64,000 bases of DNA from Sphingomonadaceae bacterium OTU29LAMAA1 (GTDB lineage: Bacteria; Pseudomonadota; Alphaproteobacteria; Sphingomonadales; Sphingomonadaceae): the NCBI GenBank assembly GCA_024072375.1, contig CP099617.1, forward strand, positions 3,355,001 to 3,419,000. The letters are read 5' to 3'. Numbering within the stretch: position 1 is the first letter of the stretch; every line of letters begins with the position of its first letter. Under the pieces are notes generated by a model, which was not told the DNA's origin, made no database searches, and worked only from the letters and a program-made list of their open reading frames with translations. Of the stretch, positions 57,042 to 64,000 are shown piece after piece. The translations under genes were made by a program, and so were the position numbers.

Positions 57042-58082
57042 ATGGGACTGCCCGTCACCGAACTGACCGACCGGGCGCGCGATATCTTTCGCGCGGTGGT
57101 GGACGGCTATGTCGCAACGGGCGTGCCGGTGGGGTCGAAGACGATCGCGGTCGCCTCCGGCCTCAACCTGTCGCCGGCATCGATCCGCGGCGTGATGCAG
57201 GAACTGGAGGAGCTGGGGCTGCTCGCCAGCCCGCATACCAGCGCCGGGCGGATACCGACCGAGCGGGGGCTGCGGCTGTTCGTCGACGGGATGATGCAGG
57301 CGCTGGAGCCGTCCGCCGAAGAGCGCGCGACGATCGAATCGCGGGTCGGCTATCACGGGCCGGTCGAGGAGGCGCTGGCGGCGACCACCGCGGCGCTGTC
57401 CGGCTTGTCGGCCTGTGCCGGGCTGGTGATGGTGCCGAAGCGCGAGCTGGCGTTGCGGTCGATCGGCTTTGTCGGGCTGTCCCCCGATCAGGCGATGGCG
57501 GTGCTGGTCAGCGAGGACGGCAGTGTCGAGAATCGCGTGATCCAATTGCCGGCGGGGATGACGCCGTCGGCGCTGATCGAGGCGGGCAATTACATGACCG
57601 CGACCTTGGGCGGGCTGACGCTCGCCGAGGCGCGGGCGCGGATCGAGCGGCAGTTGGTCGAGGAACGCGCCGAACTGGACGTGGCGGCGCGAACTCTGGT
57701 GGAGCGTGGGTTGGCGGTGTGGAGTGAGGATGGCGCGCGGCGGCCGGTGTTCATCGTTCGCGGGCAGAGTCGGCTGATCGATGCGGCGGCGGCGGCGGAC
57801 CTCGACCGGGTCCGCGACCTGCTCGACGATCTGGAGGGGAAGCAGGAAATCGCCAACCTGCTCGATAGCGCGAGTGCCGGCGATGCGACCCGCATCTTCA
57901 TCGGGGCGGAGAACAAATTGTTCGCGCTTTCAGGATCTTCCGTGATCGCGCGGCCGTTTCGCGGCGCGGGTGGCAGGGTCGTCGGCGTGGTGGGTGTGAT
58001 CGGCCCGACGCGGTTGAACTATGCCCGCGTCGTGCCCATGGTGGATTTCACGGCGGCAACGCTCGCCCGTTTGATGGGCTGA
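57042..58082 (+). CDS. hrcA: Heat-inducible transcription repressor HrcA
   Basis: Represses groE/dnaK-type genes by binding the CIRCE element. The 346-residue protein has the N-terminal winged helix (TDRARDIFRAVVDGYVATGVPVGS, SPASIRGVMQELEELGLL, HTSAGRIPTERGLRLFVD) and the C-terminal GAF-like domain (LIGPTRLNYARVVPMVDFT-type end: VIGPTRLNYARVV). No CIRCE sequence (TTAGCACTC-N9-GAGTGCTAA) is seen in the window, so its targets here are elsewhere, probably groESL. grpE follows after 16 bases. Confidence 0.95.
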   Translation: MGLPVTELTDRARDIFRAVVDGYVATGVPVGSKTIAVASGLNLSPASIRGVMQELEELGLLASPHTSAGRIPTERGLRLFVDGMMQALEPSAEERATIESRVGYHGPVEEALAATTAALSGLSACAGLVMVPKRELALRSIGFVGLSPDQAMAVLVSEDGSVENRVIQLPAGMTPSALIEAGNYMTATLGGLTLAEARARIERQLVEERAELDVAARTLVERGLAVWSEDGARRPVFIVRGQSRLIDAAAAADLDRVRDLLDDLEGKQEIANLLDSASAGDATRIFIGAENKLFALSGSSVIARPFRGAGGRVVGVVGVIGPTRLNYARVVPMVDFTAATLARLMG

Positions 58083-58098
58083 ACCTACAGGGAATCGA

Positions 58099-58641
58099 AT
58101 GACCGAAGAGACGAAGATGGACGCGGAGGCGCTGCGCCAGGAAACTGCCGAAGCCGCTCCCGAAGTGGCGGAGCATGACCGGGTGGCGGAGCTGGAGAAC
58201 CAGCTGGCCGAGGCGAAGCAGCAGACCCTGTATGCGCAGGCCGAAATCCAGAACGTGCGCCGCCGCAGCGAAAAGGAAGTCGCGGACGCGCGGGCCTATT
58301 CGACGACATCGTTCGCACGCGACATCCTGTCGGTAGCGGACAATCTGTCGCGTGGCCTGTCGGCGATCCCCGCCGAACTGCGCGGCGACGAACGGCTGAA
58401 GGGTCTGGTCACCGGTCTGGAAGCGACGGGCCGCGAACTGGACAGCGTGTTCGCACGCAATGGCATCACCAAGGTCGAGGCGATGGGCGCAACGCTCGAC
58501 CCGAACAAGCATCAGGCGATGATGGAAGTGCCGAGCGATGCGGCACCGGGCACGATCGTGCAGGAGATGCAGGCGGGCTATATGATCAAGGATCGCTTGC
58601 TGCGCCCGGCGCTGGTCGGCGTCGCCCGCAAGCCGGACTGA
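58099..58641 (+). CDS. grpE: Nucleotide-exchange factor GrpE
   Basis: Releases ADP from DnaK. The 180-residue protein has an N-terminal acidic tail, a long dimerising helix (AELENQLAEAKQQTLYAQAEIQNVRRR) and the C-terminal beta-wing domain with the VEAMGATLDPNKHQAMMEVPS and AGYMIKDRLLRPALVGVAR motifs. It is co-transcribed with hrcA. The stop TGA overlaps an ATG (58641) that is in frame with thrC; the perfect palindrome just after it suggests termination instead. Confidence 0.96.
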   Translation: MTEETKMDAEALRQETAEAAPEVAEHDRVAELENQLAEAKQQTLYAQAEIQNVRRRSEKEVADARAYSTTSFARDILSVADNLSRGLSAIPAELRGDERLKGLVTGLEATGRELDSVFARNGITKVEAMGATLDPNKHQAMMEVPSDAAPGTIVQEMQAGYMIKDRLLRPALVGVARKPD

Positions 58642-58648
58642 TGTGCAA

Positions 58649-58670
58649 TCCTCCCCGATATCGGGGAGGA
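58649..58670. terminator. Perfect 22-base palindrome after grpE
   Basis: TCCTCCCCGAT and ATCGGGGAGGA, with no loop mismatch, start 7 bases after the grpE stop. It could end the hrcA-grpE transcript or be a copy of the C-rich repeat family. If thrC used the ATG at 58641 this palindrome would be inside its coding sequence. Confidence 0.5.
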
Positions 58671-58685
58671 TGTCGAAAGAACCCC

Positions 58686-59912
58686 ATGAACGCCAATCTG
58701 ACCACCGATCGTCCGACCTTCGTCACGCATCTGGAATGCTCGCTGACCGGCGAGCGCTATGACGCGGACCGGCTGCATGGCCTGTCGCGCGCAGGGCGGC
58801 CGTTGCTGGTGCGCTACGATCTGGAGGGCGTGAAGGCGGCGGTGTCGCGCGATGCGCTCGGCGCGCGGGACACCGATATGTGGCGGTGGCGGGAGTTGCT
58901 GCCGGTTCGGCATACCGGAAATGTCGTCAGTCTGGGCGAGATCGAGACGCCGTTGATCCCGATCCCCAAAGCGGCGGGCAGCCCCAACGTGCTGGTGAAG
59001 GACGAGGGGCGATTGCCGACGGGCAGCTTCAAGGCGCGCGGGCTGGTGATGGCCGTGGCGATGGCGAAGGAACTGGGCGTGACCCGGATCGCCATGCCGA
59101 CCAACGGCAATGCCGGCGCTGCGCTGGCGGCCTATGCGACGCGGGTGGGGATCGAGACGATCGTCTTCTGCCCGGAAGACACGCCCGAGGTGAACGTCCG
59201 CGAGATCGCGATGCAGGGCGCGCGGGTATGGCGGGTCAACGGCCTGATCGACGATTGCGGCGCGATCGTGGGGAAGGGGGCCGCGGAGGGGCGCTGGTTC
59301 GACTTCTCCACGCTGAAGGAGCCCTATCGGATCGAAGGCAAGAAGACGATGGGGCTGGAACTGGCCGCGCAATTCGGCTGGGACCTGCCCGATGCGATCT
59401 TCTATCCGACCGGCGGCGGCACCGGTCTGATCGGGATGTGGAAGGCGTTCGACGAGCTTGAGCGGCTCGGCTGGATCGGATCGAAAAGACCGCGGATGTA
59501 TGCGGTGCAGGCGAGCGGGTGCGCGCCGATCGTCCGCGCGTTCGAGGCGGGCGTCGAGCATGCCGAGCGGTGGGAGGATGCACATACCGTCGCGGCCGGC
59601 ATTCGCGTGCCAAAGGCGGTCGGCGATTTCCTGATCCTGCGGGCGGTGCGGGAAAGCGGCGGCAAGGCGCTGGGCGTCGGCGACCCCGCGATCCTGACGG
59701 CGGTCGAGGATGCGGCGAAGCGCGACGGTCTGTTGCTGTGTCCCGAGGGCGGCGCGACGCTTGCCGCCTATCGCGAGGCGCTGAAGACCGGCGAGGTCGA
59801 CGAGGACGAGCGGGTGGTGCTGTTCAATTGCGCGACCGGGCTGAAATATCCGATGCCGGAAGCGCCGCAGACGCTCGACCGGCACGTCGCGATCGATTTC
59901 GACGCGCTTTAG
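58686..59912 (+). CDS. thrC: Threonine synthase
   Basis: PLP enzyme converting O-phosphohomoserine to threonine. The 408-residue protein has an N-terminal segment with [34 protein letters not shown] (Cys-containing, typical of this bacterial class), the PLP Lys in [10 protein letters not shown], the Asn in [15 protein letters not shown] and the Gly loop in [17 protein letters not shown] 58686 is chosen because the family start lies there; ATG 58641 would add 15 residues and overlap the grpE stop. It is convergent with, and overlaps by four bases, the chemoreceptor-like gene. Confidence 0.92.
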   Translation: MNANLTTDRPTFVTHLECSLTGERYDADRLHGLSRAGRPLLVRYDLEGVKAAVSRDALGARDTDMWRWRELLPVRHTGNVVSLGEIETPLIPIPKAAGSPNVLVKDEGRLPTGSFKARGLVMAVAMAKELGVTRIAMPTNGNAGAALAAYATRVGIETIVFCPEDTPEVNVREIAMQGARVWRVNGLIDDCGAIVGKGAAEGRWFDFSTLKEPYRIEGKKTMGLELAAQFGWDLPDAIFYPTGGGTGLIGMWKAFDELERLGWIGSKRPRMYAVQASGCAPIVRAFEAGVEHAERWEDAHTVAAGIRVPKAVGDFLILRAVRESGGKALGVGDPAILTAVEDAAKRDGLLLCPEGGATLAAYREALKTGEVDEDERVVLFNCATGLKYPMPEAPQTLDRHVAIDFDAL

Positions 59913-60613
59913 GCTGCGCCGAGTAACGCCGTCGCCTGTTGCGTGGCGGCGCGTGTCGCCTGGGCAAGGCGCTTCATCTCCTGCGCCACGACGGAAAAGC
60001 CGCGTCCGTGTTCGTTGGCGCGTGCCGCTTCGATGGTGGCGTTGAGCGCGAGCAGGTTGGTCTGGCTGCTGATCGTGCCGATCGAGACGACGATCCGCGT
60101 CACCTCGGCCATGGTGTCCGCCAGATTCTGCCGGACGACGGTGTCGCGACGTGCGCGATGCGCGGCGGCACCGGCGGAAAACGCCCGGATATCGATCGCG
60201 GCGAGCCGGTACAGTGCGTTGGTCGACGTAGCATAGCGCAGCGGATCATGGATCAGTACTGTGCGCAGCAGGGTGTCGCGCGAGCGGTAATTCTCCATCA
60301 GTCCATCGATATAGTCATTGTCGTCACCGCCGTTCGCGACGAAATTGCTGCCCCGCTCGACCATTTCCGCATCCAGCAACGCATCGAACGGCCCGACGAA
60401 CTTGCGCCTGGTGTAGGCCAGCTCGCGTTCGTGCAGCGGCGATGCCCCCTGCGCATCGCTGCGGTACAGCATACGCGCCATTGGATGATGACAGAAGGCG
60501 CGGGTCTCCTCGACGATCGTCGACTCCAGCAGCACCCAGATATCGCGCAACGCGTCGATCAAGGCGGGGTCGTTTCGCAGCAGCGCGGATCGAGGGAGCG
60601 TTTCGGTATGCAT
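59909..60613 (-). CDS. Soluble short methyl-accepting-chemotaxis-like protein
   Basis: Probable cytosolic sensor. The 234-residue protein lacks any membrane helix. Residues about 1-155 are an all-helical domain with several His and Arg ([33 protein letters not shown]) that could be a globin-like or other sensor fold, but I cannot assign it. Residues about 165-230 carry the receptor hairpin tip ([42 protein letters not shown]). The signalling region is much shorter than in ordinary chemoreceptors. No other chemotaxis gene is nearby. Confidence 0.75.
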   Translation of the reverse strand: MHTETLPRSALLRNDPALIDALRDIWVLLESTIVEETRAFCHHPMARMLYRSDAQGASPLHERELAYTRRKFVGPFDALLDAEMVERGSNFVANGGDDNDYIDGLMENYRSRDTLLRTVLIHDPLRYATSTNALYRLAAIDIRAFSAGAAAHRARRDTVVRQNLADTMAEVTRIVVSIGTISSQTNLLALNATIEAARANEHGRGFSVVAQEMKRLAQATRAATQQATALLGAA

Positions 60614-60766
60614 CGGGGGCCTTGGTCAAGAGGTGCCGCGGTCTGGGAAAGCCGCCTCTATGAGCCTAGAAGTTAATAGGTCCGAAACGTAACTTACCCG
60701 TTGTGATAAATAGAAAAGGCGCGGTTGCCGTAACGTCAATCCCGAACCCCATATCGGGCAATGCCT

Positions 60767-61246
60767 TCATCCGAAGGGCAGCAGCGTCCGGTATTGCGCC
60801 AGTGGCGGTGCGCCGGGGATGCGGGCGCCGTGGCCGAGCAGGAAGGCATGGCGGACGATCTCGCCCTGCTGTTCGATGCCGTAGCGGTGCAGCGGCTGGC
60901 CGGGCTTCAGCGCGTAATCGTAGCGGCACCACGGATGGCGCGCGAGCGGCAGGCAGATGCCGCGCTGGTGCTGCCAGATGTGCACCATCTCGTGTATGAA
61001 CAGCCCTTGGTCGGTGAGTGCGGCGGCGGCGAAATCGTCGCGCCACTGGGTGCCGCCGGGATGGAAGTGGATGCAGCCGGTCGGCGCCATCACCGTATCG
61101 CGCGGCTGGAAGAAGGCCCATTTGGTCCGCGACAACCGCACCGCGTCATAGTCGATCGCGTCGTGGAACACCGATGCGGCGAGCGCGCGCTCGCCCGCGG
61201 TCAACGGGCGGGCATCGGCAGGAGCGCGCAGCGAGAGCAGGGGCAT
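60767..61246 (-). CDS. HExxH putative metallopeptidase (Vgr-related annotation in relatives)
   Basis: Unknown function. The 159-residue protein carries a zincin-like motif FIHEMVHIWQHQ near residue 92, with upstream strand pattern LTAGERALAASVFHDAIDYDAVRL and IHFHPGGTQW. Sphingomonad relatives have been labelled as Vgr-related, but no type VI secretion gene is nearby, so that label is doubtful. It lacks a clear signal peptide. The 154 bases between it and the chemoreceptor-like start show nothing else clear; the PCu(A)C gene lies 41 bases upstream on the same strand. Confidence 0.7.
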   Translation of the reverse strand: MPLLSLRAPADARPLTAGERALAASVFHDAIDYDAVRLSRTKWAFFQPRDTVMAPTGCIHFHPGGTQWRDDFAAAALTDQGLFIHEMVHIWQHQRGICLPLARHPWCRYDYALKPGQPLHRYGIEQQGEIVRHAFLLGHGARIPGAPPLAQYRTLLPFG

Positions 61247-61287
61247 CGGATCGTTGCCTCAGCCGCGAACTGGCATCGTCGTCGCCA

Positions 61288-61728
61288 TCAGAAATCCGGC
61301 GCCGGGTCCGCCGCGCCGACGGTCATCGCCCCGGCATAGATCCGCGCCCCGTTCGAGAAATTCAGCGTCAGGTTGTAGATGCGCCCTACCTTCGCCTTCG
61401 GATTGATGTCGAACAGCATGACGTGGCGACCGCCGGGCGCAAAGACCGTGTCGGTCCCGGCGGGAACGGCGACGCTGGCGAGCGGCTTCATGCTGGTCAT
61501 GCCGCCGGCACCGGTCATGCTCTCGTGCATCTCGGCACGGATGGCAATGTCGGCGCTGACGTTGATGAGCGTCGCGTTCGACGGACCGCCCTCCAGCGTG
61601 AAATAGGCGACCCCCGGGCGGCCTGTGACCGCAGGCAGGCGAATCCACGCGTCGTCCACCGTTACCCGCCCCGGTCCGCTGCAACCGCCGAGCGTCGCCA
61701 CCGCCATCAGCATCCACCAGCGCGTCAT
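61288..61728 (-). CDS. PCu(A)C-type copper chaperone lipoprotein
   Basis: Periplasmic copper carrier for assembling the Cu(A) site of cytochrome oxidase. The 146-residue protein has a lipobox LGGCSGP (Cys16) and the family motif of Met and His ligands: MHESMTGAGGMTSM then, 20 residues on, GGRHVMLFDI, the H(M)x10Mx21HxM-like pattern. Copper enzymes of the respiratory chain are not in the window. It is divergent from dnaK. Confidence 0.88.
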   Translation of the reverse strand: MTRWWMLMAVATLGGCSGPGRVTVDDAWIRLPAVTGRPGVAYFTLEGGPSNATLINVSADIAIRAEMHESMTGAGGMTSMKPLASVAVPAGTDTVFAPGGRHVMLFDINPKAKVGRIYNLTLNFSNGARIYAGAMTVGAADPAPDF

Positions 61729-61789
61729 CGCATCATCCCCTTCAAGCCGACCGGCTCATTTCGAGGCAAGTCACTATGGCGCGCACCGT

Positions 61790-61820
61790 CTTGCGGCAAG
61801 CGGAACCCCACCTATATCCC
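61790..61820 (+). promoter_or_regulatory. Candidate sigma-32 (RpoH) promoter of dnaK
   Basis: CTTGCG (61790-61795), 15 bases, then CCTATAT (61811-61817) fits the alphaproteobacterial sigma-32 pattern (CTTGA-type -35 and CYTATNT -10). The start would be about 97 bases upstream of the dnaK ATG. The -35 lacks the ideal A at positions five and six. It is supported by position before a heat-shock gene. Confidence 0.5.
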
Positions 61821-61922
61821 GGCCATACACAGGAGCTTTCGCTGCCGTAACGGGGCAAAGGTTCCATGGGTTTCGGCGATTTTCGCCATTGATTTCGTAT
61901 GTGAGGGGCTAAGCAAGCACAC

Positions 61923-63827
61923 ATGGCTAAAGTAATCGGTATCGACCTCGGCACCACCAACAGCTGCGTTTCCGTGATGGAAGGTGGCAAGCCCAAGGTG
62001 ATCGAGAATGCGGAAGGCGCGCGCACCACGCCGTCGATCGTCGCCTTCGCCAAGGACGGCGAGCGGCTGGTCGGCCAGCCCGCCAAGCGTCAGGCCGTCA
62101 CTAATGGTGACAACACGATCTTCGCGGTGAAGCGCCTGATCGGCCGTCGTTTCGACGACCCGATCACCAAGAAGGACACCGAGCTGGTCCCGTACAAGAT
62201 CGCGCGCGGTCCGAACGGCGACGCGTGGGTGTCCGCAGGCGGCAAGGATTATTCGCCGTCGCAGATCAGCGCCTTTACCTTGCAGAAGATGAAGGAGACG
62301 GCCGAGAGCTACCTCGGCGAGACGGTCACGCAGGCGGTCATCACCGTGCCGGCATACTTCAACGACGCCCAGCGTCAGGCGACCAAGGACGCCGGCCAGA
62401 TCGCCGGTCTGGAAGTGCTGCGCATCATCAACGAGCCGACCGCGGCTGCTCTCGCCTACGGGCTGGAGAAGCAGGACGGCAAGACGATCGCGGTCTATGA
62501 CCTTGGCGGCGGCACGTTCGACGTCTCGATCCTCGAGATCGGCGACGGCGTGTTCGAGGTGAAGGCGACCAACGGCGACACCTTCCTCGGTGGTGAGGAT
62601 TTCGACAACAAGCTGGTCGAATATCTCGCCGAAGGGTTCAAGAAGGACGAAGGCATCGACCTGTCGAAGGACAAGTTGGCGTTGCAGCGTCTGAAGGAAG
62701 CGGCGGAAAAGGCGAAGATCGAACTGTCGTCGGCAGCCTCGACCGAGGTCAACCTGCCCTTTATCACCGCGGACCAGAACGGGCCGAAGCATCTCGTCAA
62801 GACGATCAACCGCGCCGATCTGGAGCGGCTGGTCGACGACCTGATCAAGCGCACGATCGATCCGATGAAGAAGGCGCTGGCCGATGCCGGCCTGAAGACC
62901 GACGACATCAGCGAAGTCGTGCTCGTCGGCGGCATGACCCGCATGCCGAAGGTGCGCGAGGCGGTGAAGAATTTCTTCGGGAAGGAGCCGCACACCGGCG
63001 TCAACCCGGATGAGGTCGTCGCGATGGGCGCCGCCATTCAGGCGGGCGTGTTGCAGGGCGACGTCAAGGACGTGCTGCTGCTCGACGTGACGCCGCTGTC
63101 GCTGGGTATCGAGACGCTGGGTGGCGTGTTCACCCGGATGATCGACCGCAACACGACGATCCCGACCAAGAAGTCGCAGACCTATTCGACCGCCGACGAC
63201 AACCAGGGCGCGGTGACGATCCGCGTGTTCCAGGGCGAGCGCGAGATGGCGGCGGACAACAAGCTGCTGGGTCAGTTCGACCTTGTCGGCATCCCGCCCG
63301 CACCGCGCGGCGTGCCGCAGATCGAGGTCACGTTCGACATCGACGCCAACGGCCTCGTCAACGTGTCGGCCAAGGACAAGGGCACCGGCAAGGAGCAGCA
63401 GATCCGCATCCAGGCATCGGGCGGTCTGTCGGACAACGACATCGAGCAGATGGTGCGCGATGCCGAGAAGTTCGCCGAGGAGGACAAGAAGCGTCGGGCC
63501 GGCGCCGAGGCGAAGAACAACGCCGAATCGCTGATCCACACGACGGAGCGGCAGCTCGCGGACAATGGCGACAAGGTCGATGAGGCCCTGAAGTCGGAAA
63601 TCCAGTCGGCGATCGACGCTGCCAAGGCTGCGGTCGAGGGCGGCGATGCCGACCAAATGACCGAAAAGTCGCAGGCGCTCGCACAGGTCGCGATGAAGCT
63701 CGGCCAGGCGATCTACGAGAAGCAGGCCCAGTCCGAAGCGTCGCCGCAGGGCGGCACCGACGGAGAAGCACCGAAGGACGACGTGGTCGACGCCGAATTC
63801 TCGGAAGTCGACGACAACAAGGCGTAA
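61923..63827 (+). CDS. dnaK: Chaperone DnaK (Hsp70)
   Basis: ATP-driven chaperone. The 634-residue protein has the ATPase N-terminus [18 protein letters not shown], the phosphate-2 motif [19 protein letters not shown] and the adenosine motif [17 protein letters not shown]. The linker [13 protein letters not shown] leads into the peptide-binding domain, and the C-terminal lid ends in an acidic tail. Length is normal. It is followed by a terminator hairpin and then dnaJ, 55 bases later. A candidate sigma-32 promoter lies upstream. Confidence 0.98.
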   Translation: MAKVIGIDLGTTNSCVSVMEGGKPKVIENAEGARTTPSIVAFAKDGERLVGQPAKRQAVTNGDNTIFAVKRLIGRRFDDPITKKDTELVPYKIARGPNGDAWVSAGGKDYSPSQISAFTLQKMKETAESYLGETVTQAVITVPAYFNDAQRQATKDAGQIAGLEVLRIINEPTAAALAYGLEKQDGKTIAVYDLGGGTFDVSILEIGDGVFEVKATNGDTFLGGEDFDNKLVEYLAEGFKKDEGIDLSKDKLALQRLKEAAEKAKIELSSAASTEVNLPFITADQNGPKHLVKTINRADLERLVDDLIKRTIDPMKKALADAGLKTDDISEVVLVGGMTRMPKVREAVKNFFGKEPHTGVNPDEVVAMGAAIQAGVLQGDVKDVLLLDVTPLSLGIETLGGVFTRMIDRNTTIPTKKSQTYSTADDNQGAVTIRVFQGEREMAADNKLLGQFDLVGIPPAPRGVPQIEVTFDIDANGLVNVSAKDKGTGKEQQIRIQASGGLSDNDIEQMVRDAEKFAEEDKKRRAGAEAKNNAESLIHTTERQLADNGDKVDEALKSEIQSAIDAAKAAVEGGDADQMTEKSQALAQVAMKLGQAIYEKQAQSEASPQGGTDGEAPKDDVVDAEFSEVDDNKA

Positions 63828-63834
63828 CCCGATC

Positions 63835-63859
63835 GCCCCCTCCCCCGGCGGGGAGGGGG
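63835..63859 (+). terminator. Hairpin between dnaK and dnaJ
   Basis: CCCCCTCCCC and GGGGAGGGGG flank a short CGGC loop, just 8 bases after the dnaK stop. It may end part of the dnaK transcript and lower dnaJ expression, or be a copy of the C-rich/G-rich repeat family. Confidence 0.55.
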
Positions 63860-63882
63860 CCTTCAGGGCTTAAAGGTCGGGC

Positions 63883-64000
63883 ATGAGCACCACAGTCGAT
63901 TATTATGAGCTACTCGAATGCGAGCGTGATGCGGACGGCGCGACGCTGAAATCGGCGTACCGCAAGCTCGCGATGAAGTATCACCCGGACAAGAACGCCG
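63883..64000 (+). CDS. dnaJ: Chaperone DnaJ (5'-end only)
   Basis: The first 39 codons are present and the gene runs off the right edge. They show the J domain: [25 protein letters not shown] followed by the invariant HPD in MKYHPDKNA, which stimulates DnaK ATPase. The position directly after dnaK supports dnaJ over other J proteins. Confidence 0.93.
   Translation, partial: MSTTVDYYELLECERDADGATLKSAYRKLAMKYHPDKNA

Noticed and set aside
57000..58100. Search for a CIRCE element near hrcA, grpE and dnaK.
   Set aside because: No TTAGCACTC-type inverted repeat seen in the leaders.
61812..63656. 614-codon minus-strand frame opposite dnaK.
   Set aside because: Antisense shadow of dnaK. Such antisense frames are known to be artefacts of Hsp70 codon use.

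Overview
The window is a GC-rich, densely coded bacterial chromosome segment from an alphaproteobacterium, most likely a Sphingomonas-like member of the Sphingomonadaceae. The evidence is an atpHAGDC operon without F0 genes and with a very short epsilon subunit, a phaR/thiolase/PhaC-like cluster, two TonB-dependent receptors, a Caulobacter-type pentonate dehydratase, a conserved hemW-rdgB-rph-hrcA-grpE...dnaK-dnaJ chaperone neighbourhood, and short palindromic intergenic repeats of the kinds common in sphingomonads. I see no rRNA, tRNA, CRISPR array, prophage or insertion sequence. The genus assignment is an inference from gene content.

Layout. 1-4100: sugar-acid catabolism, with a FucP-type transporter (partial) divergent from a secreted aldose 1-epimerase and a xylonate-type dehydratase, plus a GntR/FCD regulator. 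4150-10110: NAD salvage (pncB, pncA) bracketing a 2-hydroxyacid dehydrogenase and divergent glpD/glpK. 10200-12890: a PhoP/QseB-type two-component system divergent from a BOF-like OB-fold exported protein. 12920-17740: an old yellow enzyme, an SMP-30 lactonase, an alpha-ketoglutarate semialdehyde dehydrogenase and a rhamnogalacturonan-type acetylesterase. 17750-26320: a small unknown gene, an SDR oxidoreductase, two TonB-dependent receptors and alr. 26500-29590: PHA cluster. 29690-37800: secreted proteases, cpaF, ada and unknown exported proteins. 38020-43005: F1-ATPase operon. 43230-48890: asparaginase, priA, a diguanylate cyclase and xerC. 48900-56440: dedA, gshB, yraN, rsmI, an LpoA-like lipoprotein, hemW, a CAP-domain protein, rdgB and rph. 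56520-64000: hrcA, grpE, thrC, a short chemoreceptor-like protein, a putative metallopeptidase, a PCu(A)C copper chaperone, dnaK and the start of dnaJ.

How the genes work together. The transporter, epimerase, lactonase, dehydratase and semialdehyde dehydrogenase make most of an oxidative (Weimberg-type) pentose route to 2-oxoglutarate. A near-identical site, TTGTC(A/T)GACTA, lies in three promoter regions of these genes, and a weaker version lies in a fourth. It matches the general FadR-subfamily GntR consensus, so the local GntR/FCD protein probably controls the whole set and itself. This proposed regulon is the most informative signal in the window.

Other points worth a second look are a Shine-Dalgarno-sequestering hairpin before cpaF, complex palindromes inside the atp operon, an epsilon subunit with no inhibitory C-terminal domain, a very short PhaC-like protein beside phaR, overlapping divergent start codons of rsmI and the LpoA-like gene, and several secreted or soluble proteins of unknown role. 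I found no clear, wholly new defence or mobile system.
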